DNA of 64,000 bases from the NCBI GenBank assembly GCA_021787665.1, contig JAJYLN010000007.1:1-64000 (forward strand), in the 5' to 3' direction. The notes below the pieces were generated by a model. The model was given only the letters and a program-made list of their open reading frames with translations, had not been told where the DNA came from and did not search any database. The DNA is from a bacterium (GTDB lineage Bacteria; JAMCPX01). Positions 45,380-54,057 of the stretch are shown piece after piece (position 1 is the stretch's first letter; every line of letters begins with the position of its first letter). The position numbers were made by a program, and so were the translations under genes.

Positions 45380-47209
45380 ATGAACAAGACAATTACCTTG
45401 ATTATCGCAAGTGTGCTTGCCATGGGTATCATGGCGGGATGCAGCAGTACAAACGGCAAGAACGGCGCTACCGGCCCGCAGGGCCCGGCAGGACCTATTG
45501 GTCCGAGCGGACCGACAGGCGTAACGGGACCAACAGGGACTACCGGAGGCATCGGCCCCACGGGCCCCACCATGCCGGTTATCCAGAGTCTTTCGGTGTA
45601 TGGCCAACCGGCGAATCCAAGTGCGAGCTTTACGGCTGATGTCGTCGCACAGAGCGCACAGGGGCTTGCGCTGACCTATACGTGGACGGCAACAAGCCCG
45701 TGGGCTATATCGCCGTCCAGTGTAAACAGCCAGACTGCAACCATTACCGCGCCTTCGAGCTACTCCGCTTCCGGCACGGCCACGATCGAAGTCAGCGATG
45801 CAAGCGGCAGGTACGCGATGGGCACGATTGCTCTGAGCACACAGGGTAACACTGCGCCCGTCATCGACAGCATTGCCATCGGTCCCCAGCCGGTTTATTC
45901 GGCGGCGAACCTCGAGTGTTATGCTCAGGACCCGGACGGCGATCTGCTAAACTTTTCATGGTTTATCGGAGCGTATTTGACAACGACGGGCTTTGAAAAT
46001 AATACCGTGTGGAATTCACCGGGCATACCCGGCCTTTACAGGCTAATCGTCGAGGTGTACGACGGCCATGGTAATCTTTCAGAAGGAAGCAGCTATATGA
46101 ACGTGAGCAGCGCCTCGCCCTGGCCCACGTTTCACAGGGACATACAGGGAACAGGACTGAGTAATATAAATACAAGCTCTATAACAACACCGACACTAAA
46201 ATGGAGCTATACAGACCCAAGCATGACGGGATACCAGCTATTGGCATCACCGGTCATTAGTGCGGATGGAACGGTCTACGTAGGCACAACAAACTGGACA
46301 AACGGCGCACTGTACGCCATCAATCCGATTGATCAAGCACTCGACTGGAGCTTTACGACTGGGGGAGGAGGAATATGGGGAACGCCGACCATTGTCTCAA
46401 ACGGAACCATCTATCTTCCCTCGGCGGATGATCATCTTTATGCCCTCAACGCAACGAACGGAACGGTTGCCTGGAGCTTTACAACAGGGGGAACCATACA
46501 CGCGACCCCGGCGATCGGAGCGGATGGCACGATCTATATCGGGTCGTACGATCAAAATTTCTATGCCATTAGTCCACAGGGGAAAGAAATATGGTATCAT
46601 TGGACCGGCGGTCTCATTGATTCCGGGGCGTCAATGGCTCCGGACGGAACTATCTACATCGGAGCAACATTTACTTCGCCTACGCCGAATCAGGGGATGT
46701 TATATGCGTTCTACCCGGACGGGACGGTTAAGTGGAGTCACCTGATATTCAGCGCAAGCTACAGCGCCGCTATAGATTCCAGTCCGGCAATCGGAGCGGA
46801 CGGTACCATCTATGTCGGTTCGGAGGACCATGATCTTTATGCAATCACACCAGCCGGATGGAACAAATGGGCCGCTGCAACGGGAGGTGGCATAGCCACT
46901 TCACCGTCAATCGGTCCTGACGGCACGATCTATGTGAGCTCCTTGGATGGCTACCTTTATGCGTTTAACCAGGATGGTACGGAGAAATGGTCCGTGCTGA
47001 CAGGCTCGGTCTATTCATCACCTGCGATCGGAGCGGACGGTACCATCTATGTCGGTACACAGAATGGTTATCTTTATGCAATCTCACCTGCAGGAAACAT
47101 AAAATGGGAATATTACGCAGGCAGTAGATTATACTGTTCACCGTCAATCGGTTCTGATGGAAGCATATACATCGGAAACTATATTGGCTCCTTGAGCGTG
47201 GTACACTGA
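45380..47209 (+). CDS. lipoprotein with collagen-like segment, Ig-like domains and PQQ-like beta-propeller
   Basis: 609 residues. The signal ends in the lipobox IMAGC (Cys21), so it is lipidated. Residues 26-64 are 13 uninterrupted Gly-X-Y triplets ([16 protein letters not shown]). Next come two Ig/PKD-like domains (~66-160, ~160-240), then from ~255 a propeller with a repeated [13 protein letters not shown] motif about eight times, as in BamB and PQQ-binding proteins. The last repeat ends at SLSVVH. AAGGAG lies before the ATG, and a strong terminator follows at 47288. Function unknown; an outer-surface adhesive or binding role is an inference. Confidence 0.85.
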   Translation: MNKTITLIIASVLAMGIMAGCSSTNGKNGATGPQGPAGPIGPSGPTGVTGPTGTTGGIGPTGPTMPVIQSLSVYGQPANPSASFTADVVAQSAQGLALTYTWTATSPWAISPSSVNSQTATITAPSSYSASGTATIEVSDASGRYAMGTIALSTQGNTAPVIDSIAIGPQPVYSAANLECYAQDPDGDLLNFSWFIGAYLTTTGFENNTVWNSPGIPGLYRLIVEVYDGHGNLSEGSSYMNVSSASPWPTFHRDIQGTGLSNINTSSITTPTLKWSYTDPSMTGYQLLASPVISADGTVYVGTTNWTNGALYAINPIDQALDWSFTTGGGGIWGTPTIVSNGTIYLPSADDHLYALNATNGTVAWSFTTGGTIHATPAIGADGTIYIGSYDQNFYAISPQGKEIWYHWTGGLIDSGASMAPDGTIYIGATFTSPTPNQGMLYAFYPDGTVKWSHLIFSASYSAAIDSSPAIGADGTIYVGSEDHDLYAITPAGWNKWAAATGGGIATSPSIGPDGTIYVSSLDGYLYAFNQDGTEKWSVLTGSVYSSPAIGADGTIYVGTQNGYLYAISPAGNIKWEYYAGSRLYCSPSIGSDGSIYIGNYIGSLSVVH

Positions 47210-47287
47210 GTTGGAGTACGGGCAAAAAGAATCAACGGAGCGTGCATCGGTGTAAGAGATAATAGCGTTGATAGAAAGAGAGTAGAT

Positions 47288-47321
47288 GGGGTGTCCCGCC
47301 GCCGGCAGGACACCCCTTTTT
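47288..47321 (+). terminator. intrinsic terminator of the lipoprotein gene
   Basis: GGGGTGTCC (47288-47296) pairs with GGACACCCC (47308-47316) around an 11-nt GC-rich loop, followed directly by TTTTT. It is the clearest rho-independent terminator in the window. Confidence 0.92.
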
Positions 47322-47332
47322 CATGCTCCCGC

Positions 47333-47386
47333 GACGGTACGGTCTACGTCGGCTCGAACGACAAACATCTCTATGCGATACACTGA
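47333..47386 (+). pseudogene. C-terminal remnant of a second PQQ-repeat protein
   Basis: Eighteen in-frame codons read DGTVYVGSNDKHLYAIH and a stop. This is one propeller repeat of the type found in the preceding lipoprotein, ending exactly like a C-terminus. It stands after the terminator with no start or upstream part, so it is the tail of a deleted paralogue or a leftover from repeat shrinkage. Confidence 0.75.
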
Positions 47387-47390
47387 TTAA

Positions 47391-47510
47391 GCGTAAGGGC
47401 AGGTTTCAAACCTGCCCTTACACCGGGAAATTTCCCCTGCCCCTCTTTCCCAAAGAGTGGGTCTCGCTGTCTCTCCCCTTTGGGAAAGGGGGACTGAGGG
47501 GAATTTTGGG
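47391..47510. repeat. inverted-repeat (MITE/REP-like) element
   Basis: Two nested symmetrical parts. GTAAGGGCAGGTTT (47393-47406) and its exact complement (47408-47421) form a 14-bp palindrome with a one-base centre. Then CTTTCCCAAAG near 47446-47455 faces CTTTGGGAAAG near 47478-47488, embedded in longer imperfect arms (AAATTTCCCC... and ...GGGGAATTTT). The CCCCTTTGGGAAAGGGGGAC type core is familiar as a dispersed repeat in environmental bacterial genomes. No protein is encoded. Confidence 0.7.
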
Positions 47511-47603
47511 GTTGCGGCTGAAAGCAGTCGCTGGGGCTTACAGCTCCCTCCGCGTGGTTGACTGATACGAACAAAGGCTGTAAATATGGATGAGGAGGCA
47601 GAT

Positions 47604-47720
47604 ATGAAAGATAATCTCTTCAAAGACCGCGCAGGGCACAGATCAGCTCGACCGGTACGCCCTCGCCCTGCATGGAGACAGCCCATGAAGCATTCCGTGG
47701 ACACAGCAGGCAATGCGTAG
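47604..47720 (+). CDS. 38-codon ORF overlapping the PLD-family gene start
   Basis: An ATG at 47604 follows GAGGAGG at good spacing, and the frame ends with TAG at 47718-47720. The ATG of the next gene (47713) lies inside its last codons, so translation could be coupled. The peptide is Arg/Pro-rich (RSARPVRPRPAWRQ) and has no known family. An in-frame ATG at 47586 is another start. It may be a leader peptide or chance. Confidence 0.3.
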   Translation: MKDNLFKDRAGHRSARPVRPRPAWRQPMKHSVDTAGNA

Positions 47721-48318
47721 GACAGGGGCCGCCACCCTCTTCCCGATCCTCCTCGTCTGTACCCTCGTGCAAGCAGGCCCTATCTGCGCCGCGGGCAGGG
47801 AGCGCACCGCGTACGAAGGCGTACAGACAGCAGAAGGCCGGGGCATCGACCTTCTCATGGATCAGGCGTACTACAGGTCCCTGACGGCGGATCTGGCCCG
47901 AGCAAAGCATGAAATCACGATCGTCATGTACCTGTTCAAGCTCACCGGACACGAATCAGCCCTGCCCAACCGTATCGCGGGCATGCTCATGGACAGTCAT
48001 CGGCGGGGCGTGGACGTGACGGTTGTCCTGAATTTGGACCAGAAGAACAATCTGTACAAAGAAGAAGACGACCTGAATAGGACGAATCTGAAGACGGCAA
48101 AGGAGCTGGAGCACCGTGGTATAAAGGTCTCATTCGACTCCCTGCACAGGATAACGCACGAAAAGGTCATCATCATCGACCGCAGGATCATCTACATCGG
48201 CAGTCACAACCTTACGCAGAGCGCGCTGAAGTATAACCACGAGGTGAGCGTACGGATCGTCTCTCCGGCCCTTGCTGGAGAACTCTTACCGTACGTGAAG
48301 ACACTGATTCAGGAATAG
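47713..48318 (+). CDS. phospholipase D-family protein with one HKD motif, exported
   Basis: 201 residues. A hydrophobic signal (LFPILLVCTLVQAGPICA) precedes one PLDc domain. The HKD motif is His149-x-Lys151-x4-Asp156 (HEKVIIIDRRIIYIGSHNLTQSAL). Proteins of this size with a single HKD, such as Nuc/BfiL-type nucleases, act as dimers on nucleic acid or phosphodiester bonds. The secreted location suggests a periplasmic or outer nuclease, which is an inference. It is the first gene of a cluster leading to the two-component genes, with 71 bp between. Confidence 0.82.
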   Translation: MRRTGAATLFPILLVCTLVQAGPICAAGRERTAYEGVQTAEGRGIDLLMDQAYYRSLTADLARAKHEITIVMYLFKLTGHESALPNRIAGMLMDSHRRGVDVTVVLNLDQKNNLYKEEDDLNRTNLKTAKELEHRGIKVSFDSLHRITHEKVIIIDRRIIYIGSHNLTQSALKYNHEVSVRIVSPALAGELLPYVKTLIQE

Positions 48319-48389
48319 GGACAGAACAGCACGATCCTTTCTATTGTTACGAACCCTAAAATGGGCTATTCTCGGTCTGAGACAAGCAT

Positions 48390-49913
48390 ATGAAACAAGC
48401 AATACAACACAGCGTGCGTCGGATCGGGACGGCGGTCGGCTCTTCCCTGAGATGGATCGGACGGAAGTTCATCAACCTGCCGCTCAAGTTCAAGCTCACG
48501 ATCGCCATGCTCATGATCATGATCCTTATGGTGGGACTGCTCTCGCTGCTCCACTACCAGACCGAGAACATGCTCCTCAAGAACGTCATGGAAGATACGA
48601 TCGAGCTCTCATCAGCCATTCAGATCGGCGTACAGCAGCTCACCATGGGGCCGGGCAAGACGGACCAGGCGCGCCTGCAGTCGTACATAAAAAGCCTCCA
48701 GGAGAAGGGCGTCAAGGAGATATCCATCGTGAACAACGAGAACCAGGTCATCGCGAGTTCGAACCCCAGACACAAGGGCAAGCTCATCTCGATCATCCAT
48801 CCCAGAAGGGAGTTCGTGATTACGGCGAATCTCGGAGAGAAGCACGCGAGAGTGCCGCAGAAGTCCTACAACATCATTGTCCCTATCATCGTCGGGAACG
48901 TCCAGCTCGGGTACGCGCACATCGTCATGCACCTCGACGACATCCAGCAGATACTCGAGGCGACATTCTTCGAGAGGATACTCCTCACGGTGATCATCCT
49001 GAGCCTTGGCATAGCCGCGATTATGTACGTGTCGAACATCTACTCGAAGCCCATTTACAACGTCATCGAGGCGGAGAGGACGGTATCCGACGGGGACTTG
49101 TCAGTAAAGCTTCCGGAAGACAGGAGCGACGAGATCGGTACCCTCAACAAGGGGTTCAACAGTATGATAAGAAGTCTGTCCGAGAAGAAAGAACTCGAGA
49201 ACAAGCTGCACAAAGCCGAAGAGCTCTCCCGGCTCGGGCAGCTCTCAGCCGGACTTGCACACGAGATCAGAAATCCGCTGAATCTCATAAACCTCAGCAT
49301 AGATCACCTCAAGGCAAAGGCGTCCGGGTTTGACGAGAAGACAAGGGACGAGTTCATCGGCACGGCCGATACTATTAAAGCAGAGCTCTACCGTCTCAAC
49401 AAGCTCACGGATCAGTTTCTGAACCACGGGAAGGCAGTCATAGAAAACAGGGAGGTCCTCAGCGTGAATACGCTCCTCAAACACCTCGCCGATCTGGTCA
49501 AGAACAAGTCCGAGACACAGGGCATCAGGCTCGGCATCGCCCTGCCCGAAGAGCAGGCGTACATCTCCGGAGAGAGGGAACAGCTCAACACGGCATTCCT
49601 CAACATCATGCTCAACGCGATCGATGCCATGCCCTACGGCGGCTCACTCGAGGTAGGCTTGTCAGTCGCGGGCGACGGATGCACCGTGTCGTTCCACGAC
49701 AGCGGCCAGGGCATCCCCGCCGACATCATCGACAGGATTTTCGAACCGTTCTTTACCACGAAGGAGACCGGTATTGGACTGGGACTCGCCATCAGCAAGG
49801 ACATTATCACACAGCACAGCGGCAGCATCGCGGTGAAGACCGCCCGGGACAGAGGGACCGAGTTCATCGTCAGCCTGCCGCTTGCTAAGACCGGGACTCC
49901 CGATGCAGTATAG
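48390..49913 (+). CDS. membrane sensor histidine kinase (NtrB-like)
   Basis: 507 residues. TM1 lies at ~35-55, a ~140-residue periplasmic sensor follows, then TM2 at ~196-216, HAMP at ~210-265, dimerisation/phosphoacceptor His291 (GLAHEIRNPLNLI), and the ATP-binding domain with N (NIMLNAIDAMP), G1 (DSGQGIPADI), F (FEPFFTTKETGIGLGL). Partner is the sigma-54 response regulator whose start overlaps its end. The signal is unknown; the sensor domain has no recognised fold in sequence, though its length fits a dCache/sCache type. Confidence 0.93.
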   Translation: MKQAIQHSVRRIGTAVGSSLRWIGRKFINLPLKFKLTIAMLMIMILMVGLLSLLHYQTENMLLKNVMEDTIELSSAIQIGVQQLTMGPGKTDQARLQSYIKSLQEKGVKEISIVNNENQVIASSNPRHKGKLISIIHPRREFVITANLGEKHARVPQKSYNIIVPIIVGNVQLGYAHIVMHLDDIQQILEATFFERILLTVIILSLGIAAIMYVSNIYSKPIYNVIEAERTVSDGDLSVKLPEDRSDEIGTLNKGFNSMIRSLSEKKELENKLHKAEELSRLGQLSAGLAHEIRNPLNLINLSIDHLKAKASGFDEKTRDEFIGTADTIKAELYRLNKLTDQFLNHGKAVIENREVLSVNTLLKHLADLVKNKSETQGIRLGIALPEEQAYISGEREQLNTAFLNIMLNAIDAMPYGGSLEVGLSVAGDGCTVSFHDSGQGIPADIIDRIFEPFFTTKETGIGLGLAISKDIITQHSGSIAVKTARDRGTEFIVSLPLAKTGTPDAV

Positions 49914-51276
49914 CATAGTCGTCGTCGACGACGAGATAAAGCAGGCAGAGATTACCGCAAAGATTCTCGAGGATCACGGGTATAGCACCAAGGCTACGAA
50001 CAGACCAGGCGAGGTCATAGACATCGCGAAGAACAGCCCTCTGGACCTCGTCATCACGGACCAGGCGATGCCCGGGATGGACGGGATAAGATTGCTCGAA
50101 GCACTCTCCTCCCTCCAGCGCCCGCCGCTGGTCGTCATACTTACAGGATACGGGACGATATCGAAGGCCGTAGAAGCGATGAAGAAGAAGGCCTTTGACT
50201 ATATGACGAAGCCGATCGACATGGAGCGGCTTCTCCTTATGGTAAAGAACGCCCTGGAGCTGAAAAGGCTCGATCGGGAGAACAGGGAGCTGAAGGCGAT
50301 AATCAAGGGGGAAGGACTCGACAGCATCGTGGGCAGCAGCGGCGTCTTAGAGGACATCAAGAAGACCATACGGAAAATAGCGCCCACCAATTCCACGATT
50401 CTGATCACCGGGGAGAGCGGTACCGGTAAAGAGCTGGTGGCGCGTGCCATCCACAGCCTGAGCCTCAGGAGAAACGCACCCTTCGAGGCCGTGAACTGTG
50501 CGGCCATACCGGACACCCTGATCGAGAGCGAGCTGTTCGGCTATGAAAAGGGGGCCTTTACCGGGGCGAACACGGCCAAGCAGGGCGTGATTGGTGCCAG
50601 CAACGGAGGGACGCTCTTCCTCGACGAGATAAGCGAGCTCAGCCTCGCGGTCCAGGCCAAACTGCTGCGCCTGATACAGAACAAGGAGATCAAGCCGCTC
50701 GGCAGTTCCGAGACGGTGCCCGTGGACATACGTATCATAGCGGCCACCAACAAGATCGTAGAGCAGGAAATCAAGAACGGCAGATTCAGGGAGGACCTCT
50801 ACTACAGGCTGAATGTCATCCCGATCCAGCTCCCGCCTCTCCGTGAGAGGAAGACTGACATTCCCATACTCATCGAATATTTCCTCAAAAAATACGACTC
50901 CGTCAACTCGAAGCACACGGAGAAGATCGACGATGACTCACTCGCCCTTCTGCTCGAGTACGACTGGCCCGGCAATGTCCGGCAACTCGAGTCAGTCATC
51001 GAGAGGACCATCCTCCTGAATGATAACAGCGTCGTATCGAAAGACGACCTGCCGCTCGAGATAAAGACAAAACGGATAGACCTCGATAAGTACGAGTTCG
51101 AGCTGCCGGAGAGCGGTATTAACTTCTCCGAGCTCGAGAGGGAGATACTCGTGAAGGCCATGAAGAAGTCGGACGGCGTTATCACGAAGGCCGCCAGCCT
51201 GCTCGGTATGAGCTACCGGACGCTCCAGTACCGGCTCGAGAAATTCAAGATCAGCAAAAAGTCCGGTGAGGTATAG
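49903..51276 (+). CDS. sigma-54 dependent response regulator (NtrC family)
   Basis: 457 residues. The receiver has Asp53 as phosphoacceptor (LVITDQAMPGMDG). The AAA+ domain has Walker A GESGTGKE, the GAFTGA loop (EKGAFTGANTAK) that contacts sigma-54, and Walker B LFLDEISEL. A Fis-type HTH closes the protein (VITKAASLLGMSYRTLQYRLEKF). The ATG at 49903 overlaps the kinase gene by 11 nt, implying coupling. Targets should carry GG-N10-GC type -24/-12 promoters; I saw none convincing in the window. Confidence 0.95.
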   Translation: MQYSIVVVDDEIKQAEITAKILEDHGYSTKATNRPGEVIDIAKNSPLDLVITDQAMPGMDGIRLLEALSSLQRPPLVVILTGYGTISKAVEAMKKKAFDYMTKPIDMERLLLMVKNALELKRLDRENRELKAIIKGEGLDSIVGSSGVLEDIKKTIRKIAPTNSTILITGESGTGKELVARAIHSLSLRRNAPFEAVNCAAIPDTLIESELFGYEKGAFTGANTAKQGVIGASNGGTLFLDEISELSLAVQAKLLRLIQNKEIKPLGSSETVPVDIRIIAATNKIVEQEIKNGRFREDLYYRLNVIPIQLPPLRERKTDIPILIEYFLKKYDSVNSKHTEKIDDDSLALLLEYDWPGNVRQLESVIERTILLNDNSVVSKDDLPLEIKTKRIDLDKYEFELPESGINFSELEREILVKAMKKSDGVITKAASLLGMSYRTLQYRLEKFKISKKSGEV

Positions 51277-51282
51277 CAGGAC

Positions 51283-54048
51283 CTATCTTTTTCCCCTCGC
51301 CGCCTCATGCGATGCCAGCGCCGCCTGCGCCGCCGCGAGTCGGGCGACCGGAATCCTGTACGGAGAGCAACTCACATAGTTGAGGCCTGCGCTGTGGCAG
51401 AAATGTATCGTCATCGGGTCTCCTCCATGCTCGCCGCATATGCCGAGCTTTATGTCAGACCTCGTCTTCCTGCCCTTCGCTGCTGCCATTTTGACCATTT
51501 CTCCGACACCCTTGACGTCAATGGTCGCGAAGGGATCGAACGAGAGTATGTTCTGCGGCTTGACCATGACACGGTACCCACACTCCTCGCACACGCCCTC
51601 TTTATTCAGTCTGCCGCCACACACCGGGCAGTGCTCGGAATACGACCGGTAGAAGCTAATGAACCTGCCAGCATCGTCCCGGGAGAACCCATAGGTCGTC
51701 TGGGTAAGGTCGTTGGTACCGAATGAAAAGAACTCGGCCTCCGCAGCAATCTCGTCGGCCGTCACGGCGGCCCTGGGCAGCTCTATCATCGTGCCCACGA
51801 GGAACCTGAGCTTCCTGCCCCTGTCCTTCATCACCTCGTTCGCCGTCTGGATGACGATCTCCTTCTGTGCCCGCATCTCTTCTACCATGCTTATTACCGG
51901 GAGCATAATCTCCGGGTAGACCTTGATGCCCTTGTCCATGAGTCCGCACGCAGCCTCTATGATCGCCCTGACCTGCATCCTCGTGATGTCCGGCATGATG
52001 ATGCCGAGCCGCGCACCTCGCAGGCCGAGCATCGGGTTGAACTCGTGCAACTCTTCGACCCTTGCGAGGAGCTTCTTCTTCTCGGCCAGGACGGCACCGT
52101 TCACTCCCTGCATCTCCAGCCTCGCTATCTCGACCAACAGCTCTTCTCTCCGGGGAAGGAACTCGTGCAGCGGGGGGTCCAGCAGCCGTATCGTTACCGG
52201 CAGCCCCTGCATCTCCTTAAGGATGCCGGAAAAATCCTGCCGCTGCATCTCGAGGAGCATGTCGAGGTATTTGAGCCTCTCTTCCCTTTTCACGGAGAGT
52301 ATCATCTTCTGCATGATACCTATCCTGTCCTCCGCAAAGAACATGTGCTCGGTCCTGCACAACCCCACGCCTTGAGCGCCGAACGCTCTCGCCCTGCTCG
52401 CGTCCCTCGGCGTGTCGGCATTCGCCCTTACCCCGAGCCTCCTGATATTGTCCGCCCATGTCATAATGGTCTTGAAATCGCCGGTCAGGCCAGGGTCCAC
52501 GAACGGTATCCTGCCGATAATCACGTCCCCGGTGCTACCGTTTATCGAGATAGCGTCGCCCTCCTTGAGGAGCTTGTCCCCCATCTTTACGGAGCGTGTC
52601 TTCTCGTCTATCTCGAGCGCCTCGCACCCCACCACCGCGGGCTTGCCGTACTGCCTCGCAACGACAGCGGCGTGCGACGTCATGCCTCCGTGTCTGGTAA
52701 GGATGCCCTTCGATGCGTCCATGCCGTGTATATCGTCCGGAGACGTCTCCTCTCTCAGGAGAACGACCGCTTCCCCTTTCTGGGACCACTCCACGGCCTT
52801 GTTCGCATCGAGCACCACCTTGCCGGACGCCGCCCCCGGCGAAGCAGCGAGCCCCTTTGCGATTACTTCGTACTTCGCCTTCGGATCGAAGACAGGATGC
52901 AGGAGCTGTTCGAGCTTGTCCGGCTCTATCCTCCGTATCGCCTGCTCCTTCGTTATGAGCCTCTCTTTGACGAGATCAACGGCTATCTTCAGGGCAGCCT
53001 GCGGTGTCCTTTTTCCGGTCCTGGTCTGGAGCATGTATAGCTTCTCGTTCTCGACGGTGAACTCGAAGTCCTGGACGTCCCGATAGTGCCTCTCGAGCCG
53101 TGTCGTTATGTTTCTGAGCTGCTTGAACACGGCCGGCATCTCCTTTGCAAGCTCAGAGATCTGCTTGGGGGTCCTGATGCCCGCGACTACGTCCTCTCCC
53201 TGGGCATTGGTCAGGTACTCGCCGTAGAACATCTTTTCTCCGGTGGCGGGGTTGCGCGTAAAACCCACGCCGGTGGCAGACTTGTCGCCGGTATTGCCGA
53301 ACACCATCGTCTGGATGTTGACCGCAGTGCCCAGGTTTTCCGGGATATTGTTCTGCTTCCGGTAGTATATCGCCCGGTCATTATTCCACGATTTGAATAC
53401 GGCCTCCATCGCCATGAACAACTGTTGGTAGGGGTCCTGCGGGAATTCCGTCTTCGTCTTCGACTTTATGATGCTCTTGAAGTCCTCCACCACGGACTTC
53501 AGTGCTGTCGGAGATACCGCCGTATCGTCCTCAGCGTTCATCTTTTTTTTGTATCCCTCGAAGACCTCCTCAAAAACCTTCTTCCCCATGCCGAGCACCA
53601 CGTCGCCGAACATATAGATAAATCGCCGGTAGCTGTCATAGGCGAATCGCTGATTACCCGTCTTGTCAGCAAGCCCGGCAACGGCCTGGTCGTTCAGACC
53701 GAGATTGAGGATCGTGTCCATCATGCCCGGCATGGAAAACTTGGCGCCGGAGCGTACCGACACGAGCAGAGGGTTGTCCTTGTTACCGAATGTCTTGCCG
53801 GTGGCTGACTCGAGCCTTTTTATCGACTGCTTGACGTCCTCTCTGAGGGTCTGCGGCAGTTTCATCCCCCTTTTGAAATATTCCAGACATACCGTCGTTG
53901 GGATCGTAAAGCCCGGCGGGACCGGGATGCCTGCCCTGGTCATCTCGGCAAGACCGGCGCCCTTGCCACCCAGCAGGTCCTTCATCTCGGCCTTGCCGTC
54001 GGCCTTCCCCTTTGCAAAAAAGTATATACGCTTTATCTTCTGTGCCAT
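51283..54048 (-). CDS. ppdK: pyruvate phosphate dikinase
   Basis: 921 residues. The enzyme interconverts pyruvate + ATP + Pi with PEP + AMP + PPi and gives anaerobes a reversible PEP supply. It has the N-terminal ATP-grasp part (LLGGKGAGLAEMTRAGIPVPPG), the swivelling phosphohistidine domain with ILTRHGGMTSHAAVVARQYG (catalytic His after TS), and a C-terminal PEP/pyruvate TIM barrel (FGTNDLTQTTYGFSRDD, GICGEHGGDP). A Cys-rich insert (CPVCGGRLNKEGVCEECGY) near the C-terminus looks like a small zinc ribbon, unusual for the family. The start is the ATG at 54048. Confidence 0.95.
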   Translation of the reverse strand: MAQKIKRIYFFAKGKADGKAEMKDLLGGKGAGLAEMTRAGIPVPPGFTIPTTVCLEYFKRGMKLPQTLREDVKQSIKRLESATGKTFGNKDNPLLVSVRSGAKFSMPGMMDTILNLGLNDQAVAGLADKTGNQRFAYDSYRRFIYMFGDVVLGMGKKVFEEVFEGYKKKMNAEDDTAVSPTALKSVVEDFKSIIKSKTKTEFPQDPYQQLFMAMEAVFKSWNNDRAIYYRKQNNIPENLGTAVNIQTMVFGNTGDKSATGVGFTRNPATGEKMFYGEYLTNAQGEDVVAGIRTPKQISELAKEMPAVFKQLRNITTRLERHYRDVQDFEFTVENEKLYMLQTRTGKRTPQAALKIAVDLVKERLITKEQAIRRIEPDKLEQLLHPVFDPKAKYEVIAKGLAASPGAASGKVVLDANKAVEWSQKGEAVVLLREETSPDDIHGMDASKGILTRHGGMTSHAAVVARQYGKPAVVGCEALEIDEKTRSVKMGDKLLKEGDAISINGSTGDVIIGRIPFVDPGLTGDFKTIMTWADNIRRLGVRANADTPRDASRARAFGAQGVGLCRTEHMFFAEDRIGIMQKMILSVKREERLKYLDMLLEMQRQDFSGILKEMQGLPVTIRLLDPPLHEFLPRREELLVEIARLEMQGVNGAVLAEKKKLLARVEELHEFNPMLGLRGARLGIIMPDITRMQVRAIIEAACGLMDKGIKVYPEIMLPVISMVEEMRAQKEIVIQTANEVMKDRGRKLRFLVGTMIELPRAAVTADEIAAEAEFFSFGTNDLTQTTYGFSRDDAGRFISFYRSYSEHCPVCGGRLNKEGVCEECGYRVMVKPQNILSFDPFATIDVKGVGEMVKMAAAKGRKTRSDIKLGICGEHGGDPMTIHFCHSAGLNYVSCSPYRIPVARLAAAQAALASHEAARGKR

Positions 54049-54057
54049 CAAAACCCC

